From the NCBI GenBank assembly GCA_963169455.1, contig CAUJDW010000118.1, positions 1-36,801 of the forward strand: a stretch of 36,801 nt of DNA. Direction: 5' to 3'. The DNA is from Bacteroidota bacterium (GTDB taxonomy: Bacteria > Bacteroidota > Bacteroidia > Chitinophagales > Saprospiraceae). Position numbers and translations under genes: made by a program. A model generated the notes under the pieces. It worked only from the letters and a program-made list of their open reading frames with translations. It was not told the DNA's origin and did not search any database. Each line of letters begins with the position of its first letter. Positions within the stretch are counted from its first letter, which is position 1. Positions 9,142-17,819 of the stretch are shown here, piece by piece.

Positions 9142-10413
9142 ATGCTGATCAAACTCCTTGAATGGCTCACTGAAATCTTCGGCCACATCAAAGGCGCCGG
9201 CCTTTTCCAGTATATCACCTTCCGCGCCGGCATCGCCGCCATCCTGTCGCTCCTGATCTCCCTCGTCTTCGGGGGGCGCATCATCCGCCTGCTGCAGCGC
9301 ATGCAGGTGGGCGAACACGTGCGCGACCTCGGGCTGGCCGGCCAGAAGGAAAAGGAAGGGACACCTACCATGGGCGGCGTGATCATCATCATGGCCATCC
9401 TCATCCCCTGCCTGCTCATGGCCGACCTGGATAACGTCTACATTATTCTGATGCTTGTCAGCACCGTCTGGATGGCCGCCATCGGCTTCATCGATGACTA
9501 CATCAAGGTGTTCCGTAAGAACAAACAGGGGCTGCGCGGGATATTCAAAGTGCTTGGCCAGGTCGGGCTGGGCCTGCTCATCGCCCTGACCATGATCATC
9601 GACGAGAACGTGGTGGTGCGCATGGAGGTCGAAGAAGCCGGAGAACTGGGGTACACCGAAATGATCGGCGATACGATTAACGTGCCGGTCGAACTGCAGC
9701 CGCTGGAAGTGGCGGTGGAAAAGGGAGATTACAAAACGAATCTCACCAACATCCCCTTCCTCAAAGGCAACCGCTTCGACTACGCCTGGCTGTTGCCGAT
9801 GGAACCGGGAAAGGCAGCCCATCTGGTGTGGATCATTTTCGTACCCCTGGTCATCTTCGTCGTAACGGCGGTTTCGAATGCAGCCAACCTCACCGACGGG
9901 ATTGACGGCCTGGCAACCGGGGTCTCCGGCATTATCGGGGCCACCCTCGGCATCCTGGCCTACGTCTCCGGCAACGCCATCGCGGCCAACTACCTGCAAA
10001 TCCTGCATCTGCCCGGCACGGGGGAACTGGTGATCTTCGCAGCATGCTTCGTCGGCGCCTGCATCGGATTCCTGTGGTACAACGCCAACCCTGCACAGGT
10101 TTTTATGGGGGATACCGGCAGCCTGACCCTCGGCGGCATCATCGCCGCCCTGAGCATCCTGCTGCGCAAGGAACTGCTTATCCCCATCCTCTGCGGCATT
10201 TTCCTGGTGGAAAACCTCTCCGTCGTCCTGCAGGTGTCCTACTTCAAATACACTAAACGCAAGTACGGAGAAGGCCGGCGTATCTTCCTGATGTCGCCTC
10301 TGCACCACCACTACCAGAAAAAAGGCATGGCAGAGGCCAAAATCGTCACCCGATTCTGGATCGTGGGAATACTGCTGGCCGTATTCACCATCATAACCCT
10401 GAAAATCCGCTAA
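9142..10413 (+). CDS. mraY: Phospho-MurNAc-pentapeptide transferase MraY
   Basis: MraY is the inner-membrane enzyme that transfers phospho-MurNAc-pentapeptide to undecaprenyl phosphate, giving lipid I. The 423-residue protein is strongly hydrophobic with about ten membrane segments. Signature motifs are GTPTMGG, the aspartate pair in [27 protein letters not shown] and the histidine motif SPLHHHY. It is longer than the roughly 360 aa of E. coli MraY because of a polar insert at about 155-225 ([15 protein letters not shown] onward). From memory such an insert is usual in Bacteroidota MraY. The TAA is followed at once by the second palindromic repeat cluster. Confidence 0.95.
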   Translation: MLIKLLEWLTEIFGHIKGAGLFQYITFRAGIAAILSLLISLVFGGRIIRLLQRMQVGEHVRDLGLAGQKEKEGTPTMGGVIIIMAILIPCLLMADLDNVYIILMLVSTVWMAAIGFIDDYIKVFRKNKQGLRGIFKVLGQVGLGLLIALTMIIDENVVVRMEVEEAGELGYTEMIGDTINVPVELQPLEVAVEKGDYKTNLTNIPFLKGNRFDYAWLLPMEPGKAAHLVWIIFVPLVIFVVTAVSNAANLTDGIDGLATGVSGIIGATLGILAYVSGNAIAANYLQILHLPGTGELVIFAACFVGACIGFLWYNANPAQVFMGDTGSLTLGGIIAALSILLRKELLIPILCGIFLVENLSVVLQVSYFKYTKRKYGEGRRIFLMSPLHHHYQKKGMAEAKIVTRFWIVGILLAVFTIITLKIR

Positions 10414-10513
10414 CCCACGACTTTAGTCGTGGGTACACACACCCACCTAGTCATGGGTACACACACCCACCTAGTCGTGGGTACACACACCCACGCCAGT
10501 CGTGGGTGCACAC
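10414..10513. repeat. Second cluster of palindromic hairpin repeats, after mraY
   Basis: It begins directly after the mraY stop with CCCACGACTTTAGTCGTGGG (10414-10433). Three shorter derivatives follow, joined by gtacacacac spacers, with cores CCCACCTAGTCATGGG, CCCACCTAGTCGTGGG and CCCACGCCAGTCGTGGG. Units are 24-28 bp. The core matches the 4770-4920 cluster but the spacer differs (tacacac instead of tatatag), so the two clusters expanded independently. It ends 10 nt before the murD ATG. Confidence 0.92.
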
Positions 10514-10523
10514 AAACAAACGC

Positions 10524-11831
10524 ATGAACCTCATCATCCTCGGAGCCGGAGAAAGCGGCGTAGGCGCAGCCATACTGGCGAAACAACACGGGCATAATGT
10601 ATTCGTCTCCGACAAGGGGGCGATCGGCGAGAATTACCGGCGCGAGCTGGAAAGCCACGGCATAGCGTATGAGCAGCAGCAGCATAGCTGGGAGCGCATC
10701 GCACAGGCCGATGAAGTGGTCAAAAGCCCGGGCATTCCGGAGCGCGTTCCGATAGTACAGCAACTGGTAGGCAAAGGCATACCGGTGATCTCTGAAATTG
10801 AATTTGCGGGCCGTTATACGACGGCAAAGCTGATGGGCATTACCGGCAGCAACGGCAAGACGACGACGACCAAACTGGCTTTCCACCTGCTGGCCACGGC
10901 CGGCTTCGACGCCGCCATGGCAGGAAACGTCGGCAACAGCTTCGCGCGAAGCCTCAGTGAGGAACAGCACCAGTACTACGTGCTGGAACTCAGCAGTTTT
11001 CAACTGGATGGCATCGATGCTTTTCGGCCGGATATCGCCATGCTGCTCAACATCACGCCGGACCACCTCGACCGTTACGAGTACAAAATGGAAAACTACG
11101 TCCGGTCGAAGTTCCGCATCGCGAAGAGCCAGCGCCCGGATGATTTCTTCCTCTACAACGCCGAGGATGAGAACATCGGGGCCTACATTCGGCAGCACGC
11201 GCTTCGGCCGAAACTGGTTCCGGCCAGCAGCAGCATGATCGACGGGCAACTCCTGCACGTGGCAGGCAGCACCTTTGACATGAGCCGGAGCAGCCTGCGC
11301 GGGCGCCACAATTTCATGAACGCCATCTTCGCCATCCAGGCCGCCAGACTGTGGGGCGCGGAAGACGAAGCCATTCAGGAGGGGCTCGACACCTTTGTCA
11401 GTGTGGAGCACCGCATGGAAAAGGTCGCCGTCGTAGATGGGGTGGAATACATCAATGACAGCAAAGCCACCAACGTGGACGCCGTCTTTTACGCCCTGGA
11501 AGCCATGGCCCGCCCCACCATCTGGATCGCGGGCGGGCAGGATAAAGGCAATGACTACGGCCCGCTGATGGATCTGGTAAGGGAAAAAGTCCGGGCAATG
11601 GTTTGCCTGGGTGTTGACAATAAAAAACTGATCGATACCTTCAGCGGTATCGTCGCGACCATCGAAGAAGCCGGCAGCGCTTCGGAAGCGGTGGGCAAGG
11701 CGGCGAAGCTCGCCAGAGCGGGAGAAGTGGTTCTGCTTTCCCCGGCCTGCGCCAGTTTCGACCTCTTCAAAAATTACGAAGACCGCGGGCGGCAGTTCAA
11801 GGAAGCCGTCCGGCAAAGGATAAACAGATAA
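10524..11831 (+). CDS. murD: UDP-MurNAc-L-alanine:D-glutamate ligase MurD
   Basis: MurD adds D-glutamate to UDP-MurNAc-L-alanine. The N-terminal Rossmann-like domain begins MNLIILGAGESGVGAA. The ATP loop GSNGKTTT is at about 108-115. Central-domain motifs include LELSSFQLDG and LLNITPDHLDR, and the C-terminal domain has VEYINDSKATN and ACASFDLFKNYEDRG, all typical of MurD. The start is ATG 10524 (435 aa). An in-frame GTG at 10506 lies inside the repeat cluster and is rejected. There is no ribosome binding site because the hairpin repeats fill the upstream gap. The ftsW ATG follows two bases after the stop. Confidence 0.95.
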   Translation: MNLIILGAGESGVGAAILAKQHGHNVFVSDKGAIGENYRRELESHGIAYEQQQHSWERIAQADEVVKSPGIPERVPIVQQLVGKGIPVISEIEFAGRYTTAKLMGITGSNGKTTTTKLAFHLLATAGFDAAMAGNVGNSFARSLSEEQHQYYVLELSSFQLDGIDAFRPDIAMLLNITPDHLDRYEYKMENYVRSKFRIAKSQRPDDFFLYNAEDENIGAYIRQHALRPKLVPASSSMIDGQLLHVAGSTFDMSRSSLRGRHNFMNAIFAIQAARLWGAEDEAIQEGLDTFVSVEHRMEKVAVVDGVEYINDSKATNVDAVFYALEAMARPTIWIAGGQDKGNDYGPLMDLVREKVRAMVCLGVDNKKLIDTFSGIVATIEEAGSASEAVGKAAKLARAGEVVLLSPACASFDLFKNYEDRGRQFKEAVRQRINR

Positions 11832-11833
11832 TT

Positions 11834-12970
11834 ATGTCTCAGAGTACGAGATTGTATGCAGAATTGAGGGGCGACCGCACCATCTGGGCGATCATCGCGG
11901 TGCTGGCCATCTTTTCCGTGCTGATCGTGTACAGCTCGACGGGGACGCTGGCCTACCGCACGCTGGCGGGCAATACGGAGGCCATTCTCATCAAGCACTT
12001 CATCATCGTGGCCGGGGGGTTGTTCCTTACTTATCTGGCCCACCTGACCCACTACATGAAGTACTCCCGATGGGCGCCTGTGCTGCTGATCACATCTGTG
12101 CCCCTGCTGCTGTACACCGTCTTTTTCGGAGCCGACATCAACGATGCGCGCCGCTGGATCGAGGTGCCTTTCGTGGGCATCACCTTTCAGACATCGGATT
12201 TTGCCAAGCTGGCCCTCATCATCTATGTGGCGCGGGAAATATCGTCGAAGCAGGATTACATCAAAGACTTCAACAGCGCGTTCCTGCCGATCATCCTGCC
12301 GGTGCTCATCATCTGCGGGCTGATCGCACCGGCCGACCTTTCTTCGGCCATCCTGCTGTTCGGCGCCTGCGTGGCCATGATGTTCGTCGGGCGGGTGGCG
12401 ATCCAGTACATCGTGCTGTTGCTGCTGCTGGGCATCGTGGTGTTCGCCATGCTGGTACTGCTGGGCGAATTTTTTCCGGAATTCATCCGCTCCGAGACCT
12501 GGGTCAACCGGATGCGGGATTTTGTGGAGAAACCCGACGGGGGCTATCAGGTTCAGCAGGCCAAGATCGCCATGGCCAACGGAGGCTGGTTCGGGCTGGG
12601 GCCGGGCAACAGCATTCAGCGCAACTATCTGCCTTCGCCATACTCGGATTTCATCTATGCCATACTGGTTGAAGAATATGGCATCCTGTTCGGCTTCCTG
12701 CTGATCGCCTTGTATGCGCTGCTGTTTTTCCGCGCCACCCGCCTGGTGACCAAAAGCCCCAAGGCCTTTGGCGCCATGCTGGTCATCGGGCTGAGCATCA
12801 GCCTGGTGCTGCAGGCTTTCATCAACATCGCCGTTTCGGTGCACCTGGTGCCCGTCACAGGCGTTACGCTCCCCATGATCAGCATGGGGGGAACTTCGAT
12901 CCTGTTCACCTGTATCTCCTTCGGGATCATACTGAGTGTGAGCAAGTATATTGAATCGGTGAGTGATTAG
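11834..12970 (+). CDS. ftsW: Septal peptidoglycan polymerase FtsW
   Basis: A SEDS-family glycosyltransferase that polymerises lipid II at the septum together with FtsI. The 378-residue protein is almost entirely membrane segments, with a large periplasmic loop at about 195-270. That loop has the family sequence WFGLGPGNSIQRNYLPSPYSDF (given here across two parts: GLGPGNSIQ and YLPSPYSDFI) and the C-terminal segment VPVTGVTLPMISMGGTS. It could formally be RodA, but its place between murD and murG marks it as FtsW. It starts 2 nt after murD. Confidence 0.94.
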   Translation: MSQSTRLYAELRGDRTIWAIIAVLAIFSVLIVYSSTGTLAYRTLAGNTEAILIKHFIIVAGGLFLTYLAHLTHYMKYSRWAPVLLITSVPLLLYTVFFGADINDARRWIEVPFVGITFQTSDFAKLALIIYVAREISSKQDYIKDFNSAFLPIILPVLIICGLIAPADLSSAILLFGACVAMMFVGRVAIQYIVLLLLLGIVVFAMLVLLGEFFPEFIRSETWVNRMRDFVEKPDGGYQVQQAKIAMANGGWFGLGPGNSIQRNYLPSPYSDFIYAILVEEYGILFGFLLIALYALLFFRATRLVTKSPKAFGAMLVIGLSISLVLQAFINIAVSVHLVPVTGVTLPMISMGGTSILFTCISFGIILSVSKYIESVSD

Positions 12971-12975
12971 GTAAA

Positions 12976-14124
12976 ATGAAAAAAAACAGCCATACGTCTT
13001 TCCGCGTCATCATCTCCGGCGGAGGCACCGGCGGGCACATATTTCCGGCCATTGCCATTGCCGATGCGATAAAACAGGAGCAGCCCGATGCGGAGATCCT
13101 GTTCGTCGGGGCAAAAGGGAAGATGGAGATGGAAAAAGTCCCGAAAGCGGGATACCCTATCGAGGGTTTGTGGATCAGCGGTTTTCACCGCCAGTTGACA
13201 TTGCGGAACCTGCTGTTCCCGCTGAAGCTAGCCGCCAGCCTGTGGAAGGCCTGGCGCATCATCGGCCGCTTCCGGCCCGATGTGGTGGTTGGCGTCGGCG
13301 GCTTTGCCAGCGGCCCTTTGCTGGAGATCGCCAGCCGGCGCGGCATTCCCACCCTGATTCAGGAGCAGAACTCCTACGCCGGGGTGACCAACCGCCTGCT
13401 GGCGAAGAAGGTGGACAGGATATGCGTGGCCTACCCGGGCATGGAGCGGTACTTCCCTGCCGAAAAGATCGTCCTGACGGGCAACCCGGTGCGCCGGGCA
13501 ATACAGGACGGCAAGGCCGCCCGGGAAGAAGGCGCTGCTTACTTTGGCTTCAGCCCGGAGCGCCCCATCCTGCTCGTTTTCGGCGGCAGCCTGGGTGCGA
13601 AATCCATCAACGAAGCCATGGCCGACAACGCCGCCCTGCTGCGCGGGCGGCCCGAAGTGCAGGTGCTCTGGCAGGTGGGGCAGCTCTACGAGCAGGAATT
13701 CCTGGCCTGTGAAACCGCCCGGCTGCCGAACGTGAGCGCCCGGGCATTCATCGACCGCATGGAACTGGCCTACGCTATGGCCGATGTCATCATCTGCCGG
13801 TCGGGAGCCCTGACGATCTCGGAACTCTACTTCGCCGGCAAAGCGGCCATCTTTATCCCTTCGCCAAATGTGGCGGAGGATCATCAAACGAAAAACGCCA
13901 TGGCCGTTGCTCAGGCCGGCGCAGCCCGTGTGATCCGGAACAACGAGGCCCGCGAACAGATCATCCGCCAGGCCTTCGGGTTGCTGGATGACGAAGCGGC
14001 CCGCCGCGAGCTCGGCGCCCGCATCCGGCAACTGGCCATGCCCGATGCAGCAGCCCATATCGCCGCTGAAGTGCGGCAACTGGCCGGATTTAAAAGTAAC
14101 GTTGATGAACCTGAGCGACATTAA
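12976..14124 (+). CDS. murG: Undecaprenyl-diphospho-MurNAc-pentapeptide GlcNAc transferase MurG
   Basis: MurG makes lipid II by adding GlcNAc to lipid I at the inner face of the membrane. The glycine-rich acceptor-site loop GGGTGGH lies at about 15-21. A second glycine-rich motif, FGGSLGAKSINEA, opens the C-terminal domain, which contains RSGALTISEL and the nucleotide-binding region PSPNVAEDHQTKNA. The 382 aa length is a little above the E. coli protein. It starts 5 nt after the ftsW stop, and its last 20 nt overlap the start of murC, so translation is probably coupled. Confidence 0.95.
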   Translation: MKKNSHTSFRVIISGGGTGGHIFPAIAIADAIKQEQPDAEILFVGAKGKMEMEKVPKAGYPIEGLWISGFHRQLTLRNLLFPLKLAASLWKAWRIIGRFRPDVVVGVGGFASGPLLEIASRRGIPTLIQEQNSYAGVTNRLLAKKVDRICVAYPGMERYFPAEKIVLTGNPVRRAIQDGKAAREEGAAYFGFSPERPILLVFGGSLGAKSINEAMADNAALLRGRPEVQVLWQVGQLYEQEFLACETARLPNVSARAFIDRMELAYAMADVIICRSGALTISELYFAGKAAIFIPSPNVAEDHQTKNAMAVAQAGAARVIRNNEAREQIIRQAFGLLDDEAARRELGARIRQLAMPDAAAHIAAEVRQLAGFKSNVDEPERH

Positions 14125-15460
14125 AAAAGTGTACTTCGTCGGCATCGGCGGCATCGGCATGAGCGCCCTGGCCCGCTACTTCCACGGAAGGGGCGTTGAA
14201 GTACACGGCTACGATAAAACGGAAACCCCGCTCACCAAAAAGTTGGTGGAAGAGGGCATGCACATACACTATGAGGAGGCGCCGGAGCAAATTCCTCCGG
14301 GCATAGACCTGGTGATCCTGACCCCGGCAGTGCCGGCCGCGCACAGGGAACTGCTTTATTTCCGCGAGCACGGCTACCCCGTCAAAAAGCGGGCGGAGGT
14401 GCTGGGCATCATCAGCCGCGGCATGAAAGCTGTGGCCGTGGGCGGAACGCACGGGAAAACGACCACCTCCTCGCTGTTGACATACCTGCTGCGCTGCGGC
14501 GGCATCGACTGCACCGCCTTTCTGGGGGGCATCGCCCTGAATTTCGGCTCCAACTTCGTGGAGGGGCGCTCGGAATGGGTGGTCGTGGAAGCGGACGAAT
14601 ACGACCGTTCCTTCCTGCACCTCAGCCCCGACATCGCGGTAATCCTGTCGATGGACGCCGACCACCTGGATATTTACGGCGACCGGGAAACCCTGCTGGA
14701 AACGGGCTTCCGGGCTTTTGCCCGCAAGCTGAAGCCGGGGGGGAGCCTGTTTGTGCAACACCGCTGGTGCGGCATGCTGGGCGAAATGCCCGGGATGCAG
14801 AGCTTCGGGCTGGAAGGCGGCGCCTGCCGCTCGGAGAACGTGCGGGTCGAAGGCGGCTTTTTTACCTTCGATTACCGCGGCCCGGCCCACTATTTCCAGG
14901 GGCTGCAACTGGCTATGCCCGGGCGCCACAATGTGGAAAACGCCACGGCGGCCATCGCGGTAGCAACGCAGCTCGGGATTGATGAGGGCGCTATCCGCGA
15001 AGGGCTGCGCAGCTTCAGGGGCATCCGCCGCCGCTTCGAATTTCTGTACCATGACGGGCAGTCGGCCTATATCGACGACTACGCCCACCATCCCTCGGAA
15101 CTCGAAGCGGCCATTGGCGCCGCCCGGGAATTGTTCCCGGGGAAGCGGATCACGGGCGTTTTCCAGCCCCACCTGTTCTCGCGCACGCGCGATTTCGCAG
15201 AGGGGTTTGCCGCCGCCCTGAGCTTGCTGGATGACGCCCTGCTGATGGATATTTACCCCGCGCGGGAGTTGCCCATCGAGGGGGTGTCCTCGGAGATGTT
15301 GTATGAAAAGATGTCGAACCCCAGGCGCCGCCTGGTAACCAAAGCAACGCTTATGGAAGCGGTGCGGGAAAACCGCCCCGAAGTGCTGCTGACCCTCGGC
15401 GCCGGAGATATAGATACCTTCAGAGAACCGATTAAAGCGTATTTCGAAGAAAGAAAGTGA
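14105..15460 (+). CDS. murC: UDP-N-acetylmuramate:L-alanine ligase MurC
   Basis: MurC adds L-alanine to UDP-MurNAc, the first stem residue. The Rossmann loop VGIGGIGMSALA is at about 12-23, the ATP loop GTHGKTTT at about 114-121, then EADEYDRSFLHL and DDYAHHPSE further on. The chosen start is ATG 14105 (MNLSDIKKVYFVGIGG, 451 aa), which overlaps murG by 20 nt. A reading from 13988 would add 39 residues of out-of-frame murG translation (rich in A, S, P) and is rejected. The stop is one base before the ftsQ ATG. Confidence 0.95.
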   Translation: MNLSDIKKVYFVGIGGIGMSALARYFHGRGVEVHGYDKTETPLTKKLVEEGMHIHYEEAPEQIPPGIDLVILTPAVPAAHRELLYFREHGYPVKKRAEVLGIISRGMKAVAVGGTHGKTTTSSLLTYLLRCGGIDCTAFLGGIALNFGSNFVEGRSEWVVVEADEYDRSFLHLSPDIAVILSMDADHLDIYGDRETLLETGFRAFARKLKPGGSLFVQHRWCGMLGEMPGMQSFGLEGGACRSENVRVEGGFFTFDYRGPAHYFQGLQLAMPGRHNVENATAAIAVATQLGIDEGAIREGLRSFRGIRRRFEFLYHDGQSAYIDDYAHHPSELEAAIGAARELFPGKRITGVFQPHLFSRTRDFAEGFAAALSLLDDALLMDIYPARELPIEGVSSEMLYEKMSNPRRRLVTKATLMEAVRENRPEVLLTLGAGDIDTFREPIKAYFEERK

Positions 15461-15461
15461 C

Positions 15462-16253
15462 ATGTTAAAACGCCTGCACATAGCACCTGAACAACAACGG
15501 ATGCTGAGACGCCTCGGCTGGCTGGCCGTACTGTTCGTTTCGGCAGGCGTCGTGCTTTCGGCCGTGGAAAAGAAAGAAGAGAGCATCGCCTCGGAACTGG
15601 TGATCCTGATAGACCCTCTGGAGAATGGGGAGCGTTTCCTGGAAGAAGGAGAAGTACGGCAGGCCATAGAGCAGCGTTTCGGTTACAGGCTGGAAGGCCG
15701 CACCATCGGCTCCATCGACGTGGAAAGGCTGGAGCGCGTGCTGGAGGAAGACCCCTTCATTCTGAATGCAGATGCCTATGTAGGGGCCAACAACCGCGTG
15801 AAGGTTCGGATACAGCAGCGGGAGCCCATCCTGCGGGTGATGGACAACAACAGGTTGAATTATTACCTGGACCGCACAGGGGCCAAAATGCCGCCCTCGC
15901 CGCATTTCACGGCAAAAGTGCTCGTGGTGACCGGCAACCTGCCCCCGTATGAACCGGGCTTTCTGGAGCGCAGGCGCCATTCGCTGAAGGATGCCTTCCT
16001 GCTGGCGGAAATGATCCTGGAAGACGAGTTCCTCCGGGCGCTGATCGAACAGTTGCACTTCACCAACCGCGGGGAGATCATCCTGGCGCCGATGGTCGGC
16101 AACCAGAAGATCGTCTTCGGAAAATTCGAGCGCCCGGAAGAGAAGCTGCTGCACCTGAAGGCTTTTTACAAAGAGGTGCTGCCCCGTGAAAACTGGCGCA
16201 AATACTCAGAGATCAACCTGCAGTACGAAGGGCAGGTGGTGTGCAAAAAATGA
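15462..16253 (+). CDS. ftsQ: Cell division protein FtsQ
   Basis: The 263-residue bitopic membrane protein has a short basic cytoplasmic start, one membrane segment at about 17-36 (LGWLAVLFVSAGVVLSAV) and a periplasmic region. The latter fits a degenerate POTRA domain and beta domain, with LERVLEEDPFILNADAYVG and VKVRIQQREPILRV matching the FtsQ pattern ..P.V..A.V....P..L.V.V.EREP. Its place between murC and ftsA supports FtsQ, the protein that links the FtsL/FtsB complex to the divisome. Sequence conservation is low, as usual for FtsQ in Bacteroidota. Confidence 0.9.
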   Translation: MLKRLHIAPEQQRMLRRLGWLAVLFVSAGVVLSAVEKKEESIASELVILIDPLENGERFLEEGEVRQAIEQRFGYRLEGRTIGSIDVERLERVLEEDPFILNADAYVGANNRVKVRIQQREPILRVMDNNRLNYYLDRTGAKMPPSPHFTAKVLVVTGNLPPYEPGFLERRRHSLKDAFLLAEMILEDEFLRALIEQLHFTNRGEIILAPMVGNQKIVFGKFERPEEKLLHLKAFYKEVLPRENWRKYSEINLQYEGQVVCKK

Positions 16254-16323
16254 AATCGGATGCCGGCATAAACGCAAGCATGTTGGCTGGGCTCCATAAT
16301 TAGTCGCAAACACAAAAAACTGA

Positions 16324-17637
16324 ATGCGCATGATGGAACAGAACTTCAATAAATCGGACGTAGTGGTTGCCCTCGATATCGGGACGACCAAGATCTGCGC
16401 AATTGCCGGCCGCCGCAACAAACACGGCAAGATCGAAGTGCTGGGCTTCGGAAAGGTAGGCTCCGAAGGGGTGCTCAGGGGGGTGGTCTCCAATATCGAG
16501 AAAACCGTAAACAACATTTCCGAAGCCGTTGCCGCCGCCCAGCGCAGCGCTGGCCAGGAATTCAGGGTCGTGCATGTCGGCATCGCAGGCCAGCATATCA
16601 AAAGCCTGCAGCACCGGGGCATCCTCACCCGGGACAATGACCACACGGAGATCGGGCAGCGTGATATCGACCGCCTGGTGAGCGATATGTACAAGCTGGT
16701 GCTGCCGCCGGGCGACAAGATACTCCACGTCATCCCGCAGGAGTATACGGTGGACAACGAGCAGGGCATCATCGACCCCATCGGCATGTCGGGCATCCGC
16801 CTGGAAGCCAACTTCCACATCATCACCGGGCAGATATCCGCTTCCAACAACATCTACCGTTGTGTGGAACGCACTGGGCTGAAGGTGTCGAACATGACCC
16901 TGGAACCCATCGCCTCGGCGGCGGCCGTGCTGAGCGAGGAAGAAAAGGAAGCCGGGGTGGCCCTCGTCGATATGGGCGGCGGCACCACCGACATCACGAT
17001 CTTCGCCGATGGCATCATCCGGCACACGGCGGTGGTGCCCCTGGGCGGCAATGTCATCACCAAAGACATCAAGGATGGCTGCACGGTGATGGCCCAGCAG
17101 GCGGAAAAGCTGAAGGTCAAGTTCGGCTCGGCCCTGGCCGATGAGGTGTATGACAACCGCATCATCACCATTCCCGGCCTGCGCGGGCGCGACCACAAGG
17201 AAATCTCGGAGAAGAACCTGGCCCGCATCATACAGGCCAGGGTGGAGGAGATACTCGACTACGTGCTGTGGGAGATCCGCCGCTCCGGCTACGAGCGCAA
17301 GCTCATCGCGGGCATCGTCCTGACCGGCGGCGGCGCCCTGCTGAACCACATCGACAAGCTGACGGAGTACCATACCGGCATGAGCACCCGCATCGGCGTG
17401 CCGGTCGAACGGCTGGGCCACGGCTATAACGAACAACTGGGCAGCCCTATCTACGCAACCGGCATCGGCCTGCTGATGAAGGGGCTGGAAGACCTGGAAG
17501 CCGGGCGTATCCTTCAGGAGGAGCCCGTGCCGCAGGAGGTGGAGGCCGAAGAGGAGGAAGAAGGCGGCAAATGGTACGAGCAATTGTTCCGCCGAACCAA
17601 GGAGTGGTTCGAGGCGGAGCCGGATAATGAGTTTTAA
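16324..17637 (+). CDS. ftsA: Cell division protein FtsA
   Basis: FtsA is the actin-like ATPase that tethers FtsZ filaments to the membrane. The phosphate-binding motif VVALDIGTTKICAIAG lies near the N-terminus. The SHS2 (1C) domain region follows (EFRVVHVGIAGQHIKS), then the second phosphate motif VDMGGGTTDITIF and the adenosine motif GIVLTGGGALL. The C-terminus KWYEQLFRRTKEWFEAEP can form the amphipathic membrane-targeting helix, after an acidic linker (EVEAEEEEEGG). Three in-frame ATGs (16324, 16330, 16333) are possible starts; the first is given (437 aa). The 70-bp gap after ftsQ has no clear promoter. Confidence 0.95.
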   Translation: MRMMEQNFNKSDVVVALDIGTTKICAIAGRRNKHGKIEVLGFGKVGSEGVLRGVVSNIEKTVNNISEAVAAAQRSAGQEFRVVHVGIAGQHIKSLQHRGILTRDNDHTEIGQRDIDRLVSDMYKLVLPPGDKILHVIPQEYTVDNEQGIIDPIGMSGIRLEANFHIITGQISASNNIYRCVERTGLKVSNMTLEPIASAAAVLSEEEKEAGVALVDMGGGTTDITIFADGIIRHTAVVPLGGNVITKDIKDGCTVMAQQAEKLKVKFGSALADEVYDNRIITIPGLRGRDHKEISEKNLARIIQARVEEILDYVLWEIRRSGYERKLIAGIVLTGGGALLNHIDKLTEYHTGMSTRIGVPVERLGHGYNEQLGSPIYATGIGLLMKGLEDLEAGRILQEEPVPQEVEAEEEEEGGKWYEQLFRRTKEWFEAEPDNEF

Positions 17638-17653
17638 GAACATTGGATGTGGC

Positions 17654-17693
17654 CGTTGTCCGTTGCCGGCCCTGGTTTCCGGCACGGACAACG
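17654..17693. other. Strong hairpin between ftsA and ftsZ
   Basis: The left arm CGTTGTCCGTTGCCGG (17654-17669) pairs with the right arm CCGGCACGGACAACG (17679-17693) around a 9-nt loop, with one bulged base. No T-tract follows, so it does not look like a normal intrinsic terminator. It could be an mRNA processing or stability element that sets the FtsA:FtsZ ratio, or a repeat remnant. The remaining gap to ftsZ (to 17819) shows no clear promoter. Confidence 0.6.
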
Positions 17694-17819
17694 ATCAACC
17701 GCAACGCACGACGATTGAACCGAATTAGCTGATACTTAAAATTATCCTGCTTGGGCTGAACCAAAAGGCAAACGCTTCCATTCCGGGCGGGCCCAGCGCA
17801 ACATTAAAAACTTACAACT

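Noticed and set aside
13988-14104. Longer N-terminus for murC
   Set aside because: The added 39 residues are out-of-frame translation of murG; the ATG at 14105 gives the normal MurC start.
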